In this document: piece by piece, positions 43,429 through 52,779 of the stretch | Numbering within the stretch: the stretch's first letter is position 1 | Layout of the letters: the number at the start of each line of letters is the position of its first letter | NCBI RefSeq assembly: GCF_018917935.1 | Contig: NZ_JAHLPN010000013.1 | Coordinates: forward strand, 1-64,000 | Source: Kineothrix sp. MSJ-39 | GTDB taxonomy: Bacteria; Bacillota; Clostridia; Lachnospirales; Lachnospiraceae | Length of the DNA stretch: 64,000 nt | Reading direction: 5' to 3' | The notes under the pieces: generated by a model | What the model was told of the DNA's origin: nothing | Seen by the model: the letters and a program-made list of their open reading frames with translations, nothing else | The model's database searches: none | Program-made: the position numbers and the translations under genes

Positions 43429-44406
43429 TTACCCTCTTACATCCAGAAACTGTGCCTGTCCGTGAATCCGCATGGTGACGGAATCTGCCGGTACAAAAAT
43501 ACAGTCTCCTTTATAAAATGTGATCTGTCCGCCCGGATAACTGATATTCCCGCAGCCGCTCACACAGAGCAGGACGCGGAATGACATCTGATCCGACAGA
43601 TACGTTACGATCTGTCTTCTTTCCGTGTTGACGATCATTCTGTATACTTCAAAATACTTGCATCTGCACAGACATTCGGAAGCCATTCCCTGCTGGTATT
43701 TCAAAATACGGAGCGGCTGCCGCGGCTTTGCGCTGCTTTTCAGATTGGCAACCTCCAGTGCCTTTTCAATGTGCAGTTCCCGTTTCTTTCCGTTTTTATC
43801 TTCTCTGTCATAATCATAAAGGCGATATGTCAGATTGGAATTCTCCTGGATCTCCGCCACAAGTGCGCCTGCACCGATCGCATGGATCGTTCCCGCTTCT
43901 ATAAAGAAAAGATCCCCTTTTCTGATCGGAACATATTGCAGATATCTGGTCAGCTTTCCTTTTTCGATCGCTGCCCGGATCTCTTCCTTTGTACAGTCCC
44001 TTCTGAGCCCATACACAAGCCGCGCATCTTTCGCAGCATCCAGTACATACCACATTTCCGTCTTGCCGAGCTGTCCGTGCTCATGTTCCTTTGCATAAGC
44101 ATCGGTCGGATGTACCTGTACGGACAGATCTTCTCTGGCATCAATAAATTTGATCAGCAGCGGCAGATCCGTACGTCCCATATGACGCGATCCTAAATAT
44201 GTTGAATTTTCCGAAAGGACCTGCCCAAGCGTCTGCCCGGCAAATTCACCCTCTGCCACAAAGCACGGTCCATCCGGATGAGAGGAACACTCCCATGTTT
44301 CTGCCAGCGGAGACATTTCTATTCCTTTTTCAAATTCCGTATTCAGTCGCTGACCGCCCCACAAATAATCTTTGCCGGAAGGTCTTAACAATAATGGCTT
44401 ATTCAT
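43429..44406 (-). CDS. manA: Mannose-6-phosphate isomerase, class I
   Basis: A zinc cupin enzyme of about 325 residues interconverting fructose 6-phosphate and mannose 6-phosphate. Metal-binding segments are LSVQVHPTDAYAKEHE and LGKTEMWYVL. GTIHAIGAGALVAEIQENSN and TYRLYDYDR are also diagnostic. The ATG at 44406 is chosen because GGAG lies 7 nt upstream. It follows the purF-like gene by 17 nt. It can feed GDP-mannose synthesis for polysaccharide. Confidence 0.93.
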   Translation of the reverse strand: MNKPLLLRPSGKDYLWGGQRLNTEFEKGIEMSPLAETWECSSHPDGPCFVAEGEFAGQTLGQVLSENSTYLGSRHMGRTDLPLLIKFIDAREDLSVQVHPTDAYAKEHEHGQLGKTEMWYVLDAAKDARLVYGLRRDCTKEEIRAAIEKGKLTRYLQYVPIRKGDLFFIEAGTIHAIGAGALVAEIQENSNLTYRLYDYDREDKNGKKRELHIEKALEVANLKSSAKPRQPLRILKYQQGMASECLCRCKYFEVYRMIVNTERRQIVTYLSDQMSFRVLLCVSGCGNISYPGGQITFYKGDCIFVPADSVTMRIHGQAQFLDVRG

Positions 44407-44423
44407 CAATACTCCAATTCTAC

Positions 44424-45830
44424 TTATTCTTTGCCATCCCAGCAGTATGTGCATAACTTGCATTTATCAATGCCGACTGCATCCAGCATATCATCAAGTC
44501 TGTTAAATCGCAGGGATGTAAAATGCAGTTCCTTGCAGATTTCATCTACCATCTTTTCATATTTTTCAGAGTCCGGATCCGTATATTCCTGCAGAACCTC
44601 CTCTGTTACATTTCCGTTTTCCAGTCTTTCGATCACTCTTCTTGTGATCAGATCCATTTCCGAAGAAGAACGGGAGAAGTTCAGATACTTGCAGCCGTAT
44701 AAAAGTGGTGGACATGCAGGTCTGATGTGTACTTCTTTTGCACCGCTCTGGAATAAATACTCTGTTGTTTCCCGCAGCTGCGTGCCTCGTACAATGGAAT
44801 CATCGATCAGAAGCAGGCTCTTATCACGGATCAGCTCCTCTACTGCCAGAAGCTTCATCTTTGCGATCAGATTACGCTGGCTCTGGATCGTCGGCATAAA
44901 GGAACGCGGCCACGTCGGCGTATATTTGATAAACGGTCTGGAGAACGGAATGCCTGACTGATTGGCATATCCGACTGCATGGGCGATACCGGAATCCGGA
45001 ACACCTGCAACGATATCCGGCTTTACATTATCACGTTCTGCCATCTTAGCACCGCAGTTATAGCGCATCTGTTCCACGCTGATCCCCTCGTAAGAACTTG
45101 CCGGATATCCGTAGTATACCCAGAGGAACGTACAGATCTTCATATCTTTTCCCGGCTGCACAAGTGTCACGCAGTTTTTATGCGTCAGGACTACGATTTC
45201 TCCCGGTCCGAGTTCTTTATAATCCTGATAGCCAAGATTTTTATAAGCAAAGCTTTCAAAGGAAGCACAGAATGCATCCTCTTTCTTGCCGATCACGATC
45301 GGCGTTCTGCCCTTCTCATCTCTTGCACAGTAAATACCGTTCTCATTCATCAGCATAAGAGACAGCGATCCATCGATCGTCTGCAGCGCATACCGGATGC
45401 CTTCGATCAGGTTGTCCTTCTGATTGATCAGTGCTGCCACGAGCTCCGTTGCATTGATATCTCCGCCGCTCATTTCCAGGAAATGGGAGCAGCCGTCACC
45501 GAACAGACTTTTTACCAGTTCTTCTGTATTATTGATCTTGCTAACGGTTGTGATCGCATAAGTTCCGTGATGGGAACGCACGATCAGCGGCTGTGGTTCA
45601 TAATCCGAGATACAGCCGATCCCATACCAGCCCTTCATGTTCTGCATATCTTTATCAAACTTTGTACGGAACGGTGCGTTTTCTATATTGTGGATCGCAC
45701 GGTCAAAACCTTTTTCTCCCCAGACTGCCATACCACCGCGTCTTGTGCCCAGATGAGAATGATAATCTACGCCAAAAAACAAATCAAATACACAATCTTC
45801 CTTTGCTGCTACGCCAAAAAAGCCACCCAT
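44424..45830 (-). CDS. PurF-like amidophosphoribosyltransferase homologue lacking the N-terminal Cys
   Basis: A 468-residue PurF homologue. The glutaminase domain is recognisable (LGTRRGGMAVWG, HHGTYAITTVSK, DGSLSLMLM), but the start reads MGGFFGVAAKE, so the catalytic Cys1 is a Gly. The phosphoribosyltransferase domain is intact, with the PRPP motif LLLIDDSIVRGTQ and GVPDSGIAHAVGYA. Cysteines matching iron-sulfur ligands of Bacillus PurF remain (KICTFLW, PACPP, CKLCTYC). GGAGGAAAGAAA before the ATG makes this start firm. Without Cys1 it should not hydrolyse glutamine. It may use ammonia, have another donor, or be a regulatory paralogue. Other purine genes are not adjacent. Confidence 0.88.
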   Translation of the reverse strand: MGGFFGVAAKEDCVFDLFFGVDYHSHLGTRRGGMAVWGEKGFDRAIHNIENAPFRTKFDKDMQNMKGWYGIGCISDYEPQPLIVRSHHGTYAITTVSKINNTEELVKSLFGDGCSHFLEMSGGDINATELVAALINQKDNLIEGIRYALQTIDGSLSLMLMNENGIYCARDEKGRTPIVIGKKEDAFCASFESFAYKNLGYQDYKELGPGEIVVLTHKNCVTLVQPGKDMKICTFLWVYYGYPASSYEGISVEQMRYNCGAKMAERDNVKPDIVAGVPDSGIAHAVGYANQSGIPFSRPFIKYTPTWPRSFMPTIQSQRNLIAKMKLLAVEELIRDKSLLLIDDSIVRGTQLRETTEYLFQSGAKEVHIRPACPPLLYGCKYLNFSRSSSEMDLITRRVIERLENGNVTEEVLQEYTDPDSEKYEKMVDEICKELHFTSLRFNRLDDMLDAVGIDKCKLCTYCWDGKE

Positions 45831-45860
45831 TTTCTTTCCTCCATGCTTTTATCTTCTGTC

Positions 45861-47519
45861 TTATACGTTTTCTGCTTCTGCATTTCTTGTCTGTGTAAAT
45901 TTAATACCTGCCACGATACCGATCATCACAACAATCGCGATCAGCAGTGTGAGCCATTTATTACCAATGAGCGGTGCTGCCAGATAAGCCAGACAGGAAA
46001 CACCTGCACAAAGCACAACATACGGAAGCTGTGTGGAAACATGCTTCACATGATTACACTGCGCTCCCGCTGACGCCATGATCGTCGTATCGGAGATTGG
46101 AGAACAATGATCGCCGCATACCGCACCTGCCATGCAGGCTGAAATTGCAATGATCATCAGAGAATAATTTCTCGTCTGCAGGACATTTACAACGATCGGG
46201 ATCAGAATACCGAACGTTCCCCAGGAAGTTCCTGTTGCAAAGGCAAGGAAACATGCAACAAGGAAGATGATAACCGGCAGGAACATATCAAATCTGCCCG
46301 CTACGGACTTCATTGCAGCAGCAACAAACTCCTTTGCACCAAGGCTGTCTGTCATTGCCTTTAATGTCCATGCAAATGTCAATATCATGATCGCCGGAAC
46401 CATCGCCTTGAAGCCTTCCGGAATACATGCCATACAATCAGAAAAGCTGAGCACTTTTCTTACCACATATAAAAGGATTGTAAAAATAATACCAAACATA
46501 CTGCCAAGTGCCAGTCCGACAGAAGCATCCGAATTGGAAAATGCCGTTACCAGATCTGTACCGCTGAAAAAGCCACCGGTATACAACATACCGATCACAC
46601 AGCAAATGATCAGACAGATAATAGGGATCATCAGATCAATCACTCTTCCCTTTTTCATACCTTCTTCTGCCTCCAGCTCCTGCTTATGATCGCCCTGTCC
46701 GTCAGAGAACAGATCTCCCGCAAGTGCATTTGCCTCACTGGTCTTCATAGAGCCAAACTCTACCTTGAAAAGCACCATGCTCACCATCATCACAATTGTC
46801 AGGATTGCATAATAGTTATACGGGATTGCCTTTAAGAACAGCCCAAAACCGTCTTCTCCTTCTACAAAGCCGCTGACCGCCGCTGCCCAGGAGGATATCG
46901 GCGCAATGATACAGACCGGAGCTGCTGTCGCATCGATCAGATATGCCAGCTTTGCTCTGGAGATCTTATGCTTATCCGTTACCGGTCTCATAACGCTGCC
47001 GACCGTCAGACAGTTAAAATAATCATCAATAAAGATCAGCACACCGAGCAGGATCGTCACAAGCTGTGCACCCACTCTTGTCTTGATATGACTGCTTGCC
47101 CATTTTCCGAATGCGCTGCTTCCACCAGCTTTATTCATAAGTGCAACCATGCCACCGAGAAGTACTAAAAATACCAAAATACCTACATTGTAGGAATCGG
47201 ATAATACCGATACGATACCGCCGGAAAATACATGAATGACGGTTCCTTCAAATTTGCCGCCGGAATACAGGATACCACCTACCACGATTCCGATAAACAA
47301 AGAGCTGTAAACCTCTTTGGTGATCAGTGCCAGACTGATCGCTACCAGAGGCGGTAAAAGCGCCCACGCCGTTGCGAATAACGCCGGCGTATATTCCGCT
47401 GCCTCTTCCGCTTCCTCGGCAAATGCCGGCAGACACCACATTGCTGCAAATACGACTGACAGTAATAAAACCCTCCATACAGCATTTTTCACTGCCTCTC
47501 TTCTTTTGTTCCTACTCAC
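45861..47519 (-). CDS. NhaC-family Na+/H+ antiporter
   Basis: A 552-residue integral membrane protein with about twelve spans after an N-terminal signal-like hydrophobic segment (WRVLLLSVVFAAMWCLPAFA). NhaC-type signatures include FIDDYFNCLTVGSVMRPVTD, APISSWAAAVSG and FATGTSWGTFGILIPIV. It exports Na+ in exchange for protons, or a related substrate. The start is GTG behind AAGGGAG. It is separated by 24 nt from the downstream end of the small coiled-coil gene, so they may be co-transcribed. Confidence 0.9.
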   Translation of the reverse strand: MSRNKRREAVKNAVWRVLLLSVVFAAMWCLPAFAEEAEEAAEYTPALFATAWALLPPLVAISLALITKEVYSSLFIGIVVGGILYSGGKFEGTVIHVFSGGIVSVLSDSYNVGILVFLVLLGGMVALMNKAGGSSAFGKWASSHIKTRVGAQLVTILLGVLIFIDDYFNCLTVGSVMRPVTDKHKISRAKLAYLIDATAAPVCIIAPISSWAAAVSGFVEGEDGFGLFLKAIPYNYYAILTIVMMVSMVLFKVEFGSMKTSEANALAGDLFSDGQGDHKQELEAEEGMKKGRVIDLMIPIICLIICCVIGMLYTGGFFSGTDLVTAFSNSDASVGLALGSMFGIIFTILLYVVRKVLSFSDCMACIPEGFKAMVPAIMILTFAWTLKAMTDSLGAKEFVAAAMKSVAGRFDMFLPVIIFLVACFLAFATGTSWGTFGILIPIVVNVLQTRNYSLMIIAISACMAGAVCGDHCSPISDTTIMASAGAQCNHVKHVSTQLPYVVLCAGVSCLAYLAAPLIGNKWLTLLIAIVVMIGIVAGIKFTQTRNAEAENV

Positions 47520-47543
47520 TTTTTTTCTCCCTTAGTTTATTTT

Positions 47544-47801
47544 TTAATGCCAGTAAGGCTTCTGATCCTTATGCGAATATCCCTTTAGTTTTTCCGCATA
47601 CACCGCAAGCTTCCGTTCATACTCCGCTTTTGGCTTTTCCTTCAGCTTCCCCTGACTGCACATTTCATCATATGCTTCCCGAAGTTCTGCCAGATTTGCC
47701 TGCGCAGAATCCTTATAATTATTGGACAGATTCATCTGCAGGCGATTGATGATCTCATCCAGCCTTTTTTCTTCTTTTGACTGTATCCGAAACAATTTCA
47801 T
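47544..47801 (-). CDS. Hypothetical small helical protein
   Basis: A cytosolic protein of about 85 residues, highly charged and predicted mostly helical (SKEEKRLDEIINRLQMNLSN, NLAELREAYDEMCSQGKLKE). It ends in KDQKPYWH. AGGAGGAATCATTT before the ATG at 47801 fixes the start; the ORF is open for 17 more codons without a ribosome site. I do not recognise the family. It lies directly upstream of the NhaC antiporter gene. Confidence 0.65.
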   Translation of the reverse strand: MKLFRIQSKEEKRLDEIINRLQMNLSNNYKDSAQANLAELREAYDEMCSQGKLKEKPKAEYERKLAVYAEKLKGYSHKDQKPYWH

Positions 47802-47891
47802 AAATGATTCCTCCTGCCTGCAAGCGCACTCTGACGCTTTACAGTTTAGCACAGATTCCCGTATTCTACAATCACCACATTTACCAAAAAA

Positions 47892-47915
47892 GAGCTGCCG
47901 CTTCTGCGACAGCTC
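47892..47915 (-). terminator. Terminator of the secreted-paralogue pair
   Basis: GAGCTGTCGC pairs with GCGGCAGCTC around a 4-nt loop with one G-U pair, then TTTTTT on the minus strand. It lies 13 nt past the stop of the second secreted gene. Confidence 0.85.
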
Positions 47916-47928
47916 CTGTCAGTATTTC

Positions 47929-48903
47929 TTATTTTCTGTTTAAAGTATACAGATATTCGTAATCCTCTACTGTTTCTTTTGTCTTTTTATTTTGCAGCGT
48001 GATACGGATCTGTGTTACCGGGAAAAGAGAATTGTATGCATACTGGCTCTCATACTCCGTTCCCTCGCTATACTTTCTTGTATATTTGCGCTGTTTGATC
48101 AGTTTGATCTTTCCGTTATTTTTAATTTTTTTGTAAGTATAGTCACCGGTTTTGGCATCAATACCGGTTGTATACTCAATAGATACGATCTTATATCCTT
48201 TTGCTGGAGTTACCTTTAGCTTACCACTTGTTTTGTTTGTAAACGGATCATAGTAATATAACTCTTTCCCTGCATATTTTACATTCTTAATGACAGGTTT
48301 GTAAAATTTATAGCCCTTTGCTATCACCGAAATGGAACAGGTCTGGACAAATTTTCCGTCTTTGTACACATCAAAGGATACAGCTGCCTTTCCGGCTTTC
48401 TTAGCAAAATAAGAAATATAATAATCCGAAATATAATCCGCATAAGATGATTTGTATCGTCTTGTTGCAGTCAGTGCTACTTTTATATTTTTATTGCTGG
48501 ATCTTACATTCTGAACCGTAAAACCTTCGCGGTATATATCAATTTGTGAATATCCGCCGCCACCGCCGTAGAAGCTGTAGTTGCTGTAGTTCACATCTGC
48601 CATGCCAACCGTAAACTCGTGCTTCTTTTCATATTCGAGTGCTACACTGTCCTCTGTATACTCATATGTATATGGTGTTTTTACATAGGAATCTGTTTCT
48701 GCATCATACAGTTCATCATAATAGGTCTCTGTATAGGTTGTGTGCTCCATTAATCGCATTCTGCTGTCAGACCATTCTGACTGTTCCAGCTTATAAGTAT
48801 GCGTCTGTGTTTCTTCTGCATCTGTCTGTATCTGCATACCAAGTACAAGGGCAGCAGCCAGAAAAAGTGTTGTTCCGAAAGAAATCAGTTTTTTCTTATT
48901 CAT
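47929..48903 (-). CDS. Secreted protein, paralogue B
   Basis: A 324-residue exported protein with signal peptide KKLISFGTTLFLAAALVLGM (cleaved near TDAEE). The body is beta-rich with many Tyr, Thr and Lys, and a Gly run (FYGGGGGYSQ). The C-terminal half shares layout with the neighbouring secreted protein: a GKLKVTP/GKLSVKM turn followed by FPVTQIRITL, matching NPVTPVRVVV there, and a short strand end. No anchor or catalytic domain is seen. It starts 12 nt after its neighbour ends, in one operon. Confidence 0.7.
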   Translation of the reverse strand: MNKKKLISFGTTLFLAAALVLGMQIQTDAEETQTHTYKLEQSEWSDSRMRLMEHTTYTETYYDELYDAETDSYVKTPYTYEYTEDSVALEYEKKHEFTVGMADVNYSNYSFYGGGGGYSQIDIYREGFTVQNVRSSNKNIKVALTATRRYKSSYADYISDYYISYFAKKAGKAAVSFDVYKDGKFVQTCSISVIAKGYKFYKPVIKNVKYAGKELYYYDPFTNKTSGKLKVTPAKGYKIVSIEYTTGIDAKTGDYTYKKIKNNGKIKLIKQRKYTRKYSEGTEYESQYAYNSLFPVTQIRITLQNKKTKETVEDYEYLYTLNRK

Positions 48904-48915
48904 AGTGCCTCTCCT

Positions 48916-49737
48916 TTACTTTACATATACAAGATAAAAATTATAAGTTACCGTTGTTTTTAACAGGGTATCATATACCACCACACGCACAGGTGTTACC
49001 GGATTCATGTAATTCACATCCACGATATTCTCGGAAGTATCGCTTTCCGACCACTTATAGCTGAACTGATACTTGGTAGACATATCCAGCTTTAAGGTTT
49101 TGTTGTTTGCCTTTTTCCTGGCAACCTTCAATGTTTCATTGTCTACAAATTTACATACATCCACACTCTTCAGCTTGAAAGTCGGATTCATCTTTACAGA
49201 TAACTTTCCGCTTTTCTTGCTTGTTGTATTATTCATTCCGTAACCCAGATACTGTTTTCCGTATGTTACGCTTGCAAACGGATAACTGTCATTTGTGGCA
49301 TAGATCTTGATCTTTTTCGTGCATTTCTTTTTGCCGTTTTTGTTCTTGATCGTAACGGTAGCAGTATAAGTGCCCTTTGCTTTTGCAAGGAATGTGATCT
49401 CGGAACGGTTGTAATAATTCACTGAAATATTATCATTCAGTTGTGCACTGTATGTTTGCTTTGTTGTATTGACTGTCGTGACCTTTGCGATCAGATTCGG
49501 ACTGCTCGTTTTAACGCCTGCCACATAATCACCGCTGGTTGCCAGGTATACATCTGTACTCTCATAACGCTGGTTGAGCGCTACACGCATTGCAGTCCTG
49601 CTGCACACATTGTTTTTCTTATCATACTGATAAGTGGTTGTTTTGGTTTTTGCCTGTGCGTTGACCGGCGCAAACAGCATACCGGCAAACAATGCAAATG
49701 CAAAGACCATGATAAGTTGTCTCTTGAAATTTTTCAT
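48916..49737 (-). CDS. Secreted protein, paralogue A
   Basis: A 273-residue exported protein with signal peptide FKRQLIMVFAFALFAGMLFA (cleaved near AQAKT). It has Ig-like beta strands (EITFLAKAKGTYTATVTIKN), lysine-rich loops, and the C-terminal NPVTPVRVVVYDTLL...YNFYLVYV that aligns with its downstream neighbour. GGAGGATACC precedes the ATG. It is probably a small surface or matrix protein. The location beside the priming sugar transferase suggests a link with exopolysaccharide, which is inference. Confidence 0.7.
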   Translation of the reverse strand: MKNFKRQLIMVFAFALFAGMLFAPVNAQAKTKTTTYQYDKKNNVCSRTAMRVALNQRYESTDVYLATSGDYVAGVKTSSPNLIAKVTTVNTTKQTYSAQLNDNISVNYYNRSEITFLAKAKGTYTATVTIKNKNGKKKCTKKIKIYATNDSYPFASVTYGKQYLGYGMNNTTSKKSGKLSVKMNPTFKLKSVDVCKFVDNETLKVARKKANNKTLKLDMSTKYQFSYKWSESDTSENIVDVNYMNPVTPVRVVVYDTLLKTTVTYNFYLVYVK

Positions 49738-49848
49738 GGTATCCTCCCTCTCTTCCGGCTTCTGCCGGATACTACATTTATTTTAGCATTCTCTGCTCAC
49801 ACATGTAAACAGAGTTTTCCTCTTTTTTACATGTATTACATTCTTTTT

Positions 49849-51195
49849 TCAGACGCCCTCTGTACTGTCTTTGATGAATATGATCTTTAAAGTCAGGAAG
49901 ATCAGGTGGATATCCATTAAAAATGAATAATTGCTGACATAGATCAGATCCAGCTTCAGTTTATCGATAAACGAAGTATTGTACTTTCCATAAATCTGTG
50001 CATAACCGGTCAGCCCTGCCTTCACACGTGTACGGTAGGCAAACTCCGGTACCTTTTTGCAATTCTTCTTAATCAGTTCGGGTCTTTCCGGACGTGGTCC
50101 CACCACACTCATATCCCCCTTTAAGATATTAAAGAACTGCGGCAGTTCATCAATACGCATACTACGGATGATCTTCCCGACCGGTGTGATACGGCTGTCA
50201 TTTTCCTTGGCAAGCTGTGCCTTCCCGTCCTGTTCGGCATTTACAACCATACTTCTGAATTTGCAAATCGCGAATTCACGATTTCCTTTTGTACAGCGGA
50301 TCTGTTTATACAGAACCGGTCCTCTGTCATAAGCATAGATTGCTATCGCCGTGATCAGCATGATCGGTGACGTAATGATAATACCCGTCAATGAAATCAC
50401 AATGTCCATTGCGCGCTTCATAAAACGCTGTGCCAGCGAAATATCTGTATTCTTACAAATATAAAGCGGTGTATCCACCAGATTCATCTCATCCGAAGAC
50501 TTGATAATGATATCCGAGATCTTCGGTGGGAAATATACTCTCTTTCCCTTTTCAAAGCAGAACTTCAGGATCTGGTTTCTGACCTCATCCGGCAGATCAT
50601 TTAACAGGATCGCATCATATTGTAAGATGTTTTCTTTGATTTCATCCATATTATTATCACAGCTGATCGTTTTATCAAATTTATATTTAGCACGATAGCC
50701 GGAAAGCCGGATATCCAGATTATTTTCATGGGAACCGACTATATTCAGCATCCGATACGCCGGAATGACCTTCCGGTAAAGATCTGTTCCAAAATTCGTC
50801 AGAATCAACAGCAGCACAAGCTGCACAGCATACAGTTTGACATACGTCAACAATATCACACCAATGTGCTTTACACGGCCAACCATTAAGATCGTGATCA
50901 TGCTCTCTACAACATTCAGCCCGAAATAAGCAATCCACTGGCCGATCAGCAGATGAGATTTTCTGCCGAGTCCGACCTGAAAGCCATTAAACACATACAT
51001 AAAGATCCATAAAAGCAGCAGGTAGATGATCCACATCAAAATATTACCCTTATGTAAAAAGCTTTGCCTAAGCAGCTTATTCAGACTATGATTCCACGCA
51101 TAAACAAAAGGAAGCAGTGTAACAACTGACACCAGTATCTGCCAGAAAAAGCGATATATATGTTTTTTTGATTCGGTATTTATCTTTGTATTCAT
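49849..51195 (-). CDS. Polyprenyl glycosylphosphotransferase (priming sugar transferase)
   Basis: A membrane protein of about 448 residues of the WbaP/CpsE type. Four N-terminal spans (about 10-125) precede a small CoA-binding-like segment. The last span (ISLTGIIITSPIMLITAIAI) leads into the bacterial sugar-transferase domain: GPVLYKQIRCTKGNREFAIC, RSMRIDELPQFFNILKGDM, SVVGPRPERPEL. It attaches a sugar phosphate to undecaprenyl phosphate to start repeat-unit assembly. The ATG at 51195 has GAGGAG just upstream. It is the last recognised polysaccharide gene of the block. Confidence 0.92.
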   Translation of the reverse strand: MNTKINTESKKHIYRFFWQILVSVVTLLPFVYAWNHSLNKLLRQSFLHKGNILMWIIYLLLLWIFMYVFNGFQVGLGRKSHLLIGQWIAYFGLNVVESMITILMVGRVKHIGVILLTYVKLYAVQLVLLLILTNFGTDLYRKVIPAYRMLNIVGSHENNLDIRLSGYRAKYKFDKTISCDNNMDEIKENILQYDAILLNDLPDEVRNQILKFCFEKGKRVYFPPKISDIIIKSSDEMNLVDTPLYICKNTDISLAQRFMKRAMDIVISLTGIIITSPIMLITAIAIYAYDRGPVLYKQIRCTKGNREFAICKFRSMVVNAEQDGKAQLAKENDSRITPVGKIIRSMRIDELPQFFNILKGDMSVVGPRPERPELIKKNCKKVPEFAYRTRVKAGLTGYAQIYGKYNTSFIDKLKLDLIYVSNYSFLMDIHLIFLTLKIIFIKDSTEGV

Positions 51196-51259
51196 TGTAC
51201 TCCTCAATCTGCCCTGACGGATGTATTCTGTTTTATCAGCCATTTGCCAGGCTTATTTA

Positions 51260-51859
51260 TTATACACCATTCCTATCAGCTCGTCTATTTCTTGTTTCCG
51301 TATGTCTCTTCCATATTTCCCGTATCACATCTGCCAAAATACAGCCGATCATACAACCGATCCCATTGTGGATCATATCATCCCACTCAAAAAGACCCCT
51401 GCACAGGATAAGCTGCAGACATTCTATTGAAGCAGACACAAATCCACCTGCCAGAAACCCTTCCCACCATGTTATCTTTCTGTTTTTTATAAAGGGAAGT
51501 AATAAACCAAATGGAAACAGCAGTACCATATTCAGTAAATTTTCCTGCAATAGAAGGTTATGCGGCAGGCTTCCCAGCCGTCCGTTCTTTCCAATATGCC
51601 AGATTTCTTTCCAGGACCAAAAGAGTTCCAGCTGATATTGCCTCGTACCCGGCGTTCTGGTAAATACGGTAGATGCATAGACTACTGCCAGAAAAGCAAG
51701 AGCCAACAAGCTACAGAAAGCCTGCTCCTTTCTGATTCTTCCGGCTTTCACCAGCCTGACAGCCAGCACAAGAGCCGCTGCAAATACAACCAGAAAAAAG
51801 AGTAGTTCCCTTTTTGTCCATATTCTGTTATGTGTTATTATGATCTGATGCAAATCCAT
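51260..51859 (-). CDS. VanZ-family membrane protein
   Basis: A protein of about 199 residues with four to five membrane spans. The VanZ pattern is LQENLLNMVLLFPFGLLLPF, then FVSASIECLQLILCRGLFEW and DDMIHNGIGCMIGC. VanZ-type proteins are linked to teicoplanin resistance and to cell-envelope loci, with unknown mechanism. The ATG at 51859 is chosen because AAGGGG lies close upstream. It sits between the HAD phosphatase and the priming transferase in the surface block. Confidence 0.85.
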   Translation of the reverse strand: MDLHQIIITHNRIWTKRELLFFLVVFAAALVLAVRLVKAGRIRKEQAFCSLLALAFLAVVYASTVFTRTPGTRQYQLELFWSWKEIWHIGKNGRLGSLPHNLLLQENLLNMVLLFPFGLLLPFIKNRKITWWEGFLAGGFVSASIECLQLILCRGLFEWDDMIHNGIGCMIGCILADVIREIWKRHTETRNRRADRNGV

Positions 51860-51899
51860 CTTTTCCCCTTTTCCCCGTATGTCAGTTCCTATCCGCCAC

Positions 51900-52577
51900 T
51901 CAGATAATAGACTTCCGCATTTCCCCAGCAAGATCCGCAAGACTGCCATATGTATACTCTACATAAGGCATCAGTTCCTCTGTAACCGGTGTCAAGTCAG
52001 GAATCATAACAGTATGACAGCCAGCCGCATGTGCACTTTTTACCCCATTGGGGGAATCCTCAAACGCAAGACAGTCCTCCGGCATAACTTCCAGCCTCTC
52101 TGCTGCATAAAGATAGACATCCGGGAATGGTTTTCCTCTCTTTACCGCTTCCGTCGTAACGATTGTTTCAAACAGCCCATCCAGACCAACACTGCTGAGA
52201 TGCATCTGTGCACGGTTCTGCGGGGAAGCTGTGACAACCGCAGCTTTTATCTCTCTTTTTCCCAGTTCTCTTATCAGGCGGTGCACACCCGGTTTTCTCT
52301 GTAGAGGTTCTTTTCTGACTTTTTCTTCCATAATCTCCTTACGCCGCGTTTTGACGCGCTCATAAGCTGTCGCATCGTCAAACCATTTGATGAATAACGC
52401 ATTGGCAAGTTCTTTATCCAGACTCCGCAGCATAAGAGCCATTTTCTCATCAAATGCATAACCAAGCTCACACGCTGCCTGTATCCAACAATCACGATAT
52501 ACCCTTTCCGAATCGATCAACAGACCATCCATGTCAAATAACGCTGCCTTTATCTTTTGAACAGAATTTTGAAGCAT
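51900..52577 (-). CDS. HAD-superfamily phosphatase, beta-phosphoglucomutase-like
   Basis: A hydrolase of about 225 residues. Motif I is ALFDMDGLLIDSERVY (DxD), motif II is AAVVTASP, the lysine is in VKRGKPFPDVYLYAAERL, and motif III is AFEDSPNGVKSAHAAG. The cap domain lies between residues 20 and 80. It is a subfamily I HAD resembling sugar-phosphate phosphatases or phosphomutases. GGGAGGATTCTGT before the ATG at 52577 fixes the start. Confidence 0.88.
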   Translation of the reverse strand: MLQNSVQKIKAALFDMDGLLIDSERVYRDCWIQAACELGYAFDEKMALMLRSLDKELANALFIKWFDDATAYERVKTRRKEIMEEKVRKEPLQRKPGVHRLIRELGKREIKAAVVTASPQNRAQMHLSSVGLDGLFETIVTTEAVKRGKPFPDVYLYAAERLEVMPEDCLAFEDSPNGVKSAHAAGCHTVMIPDLTPVTEELMPYVEYTYGSLADLAGEMRKSII

Positions 52578-52684
52578 ACAGAATCCTCCCTGTATTTTTA
52601 CTTTCAGTATGCGCAATTAGTCTAACATAAATCCGTTTTTGTAACAACCTGACCGATTGATATAACGATCGGTCTTCCGAAGGC

Positions 52685-52713
52685 TTGCACAATCATCCAA
52701 TTCCCGATATAAT
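52685..52713 (+). promoter_or_regulatory. SigA-type promoter of the 99-residue plus-strand gene
   Basis: TTGCAC (52685-52690), 17-nt spacer, TATAAT (52708-52713), 66 nt before the start codon. Confidence 0.65.
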
Positions 52714-52779
52714 ATATAATAGTAGTTTTCTACTGATAAACGATACAAATATAATAATATTTCATTGGAGTGAAAAAAC

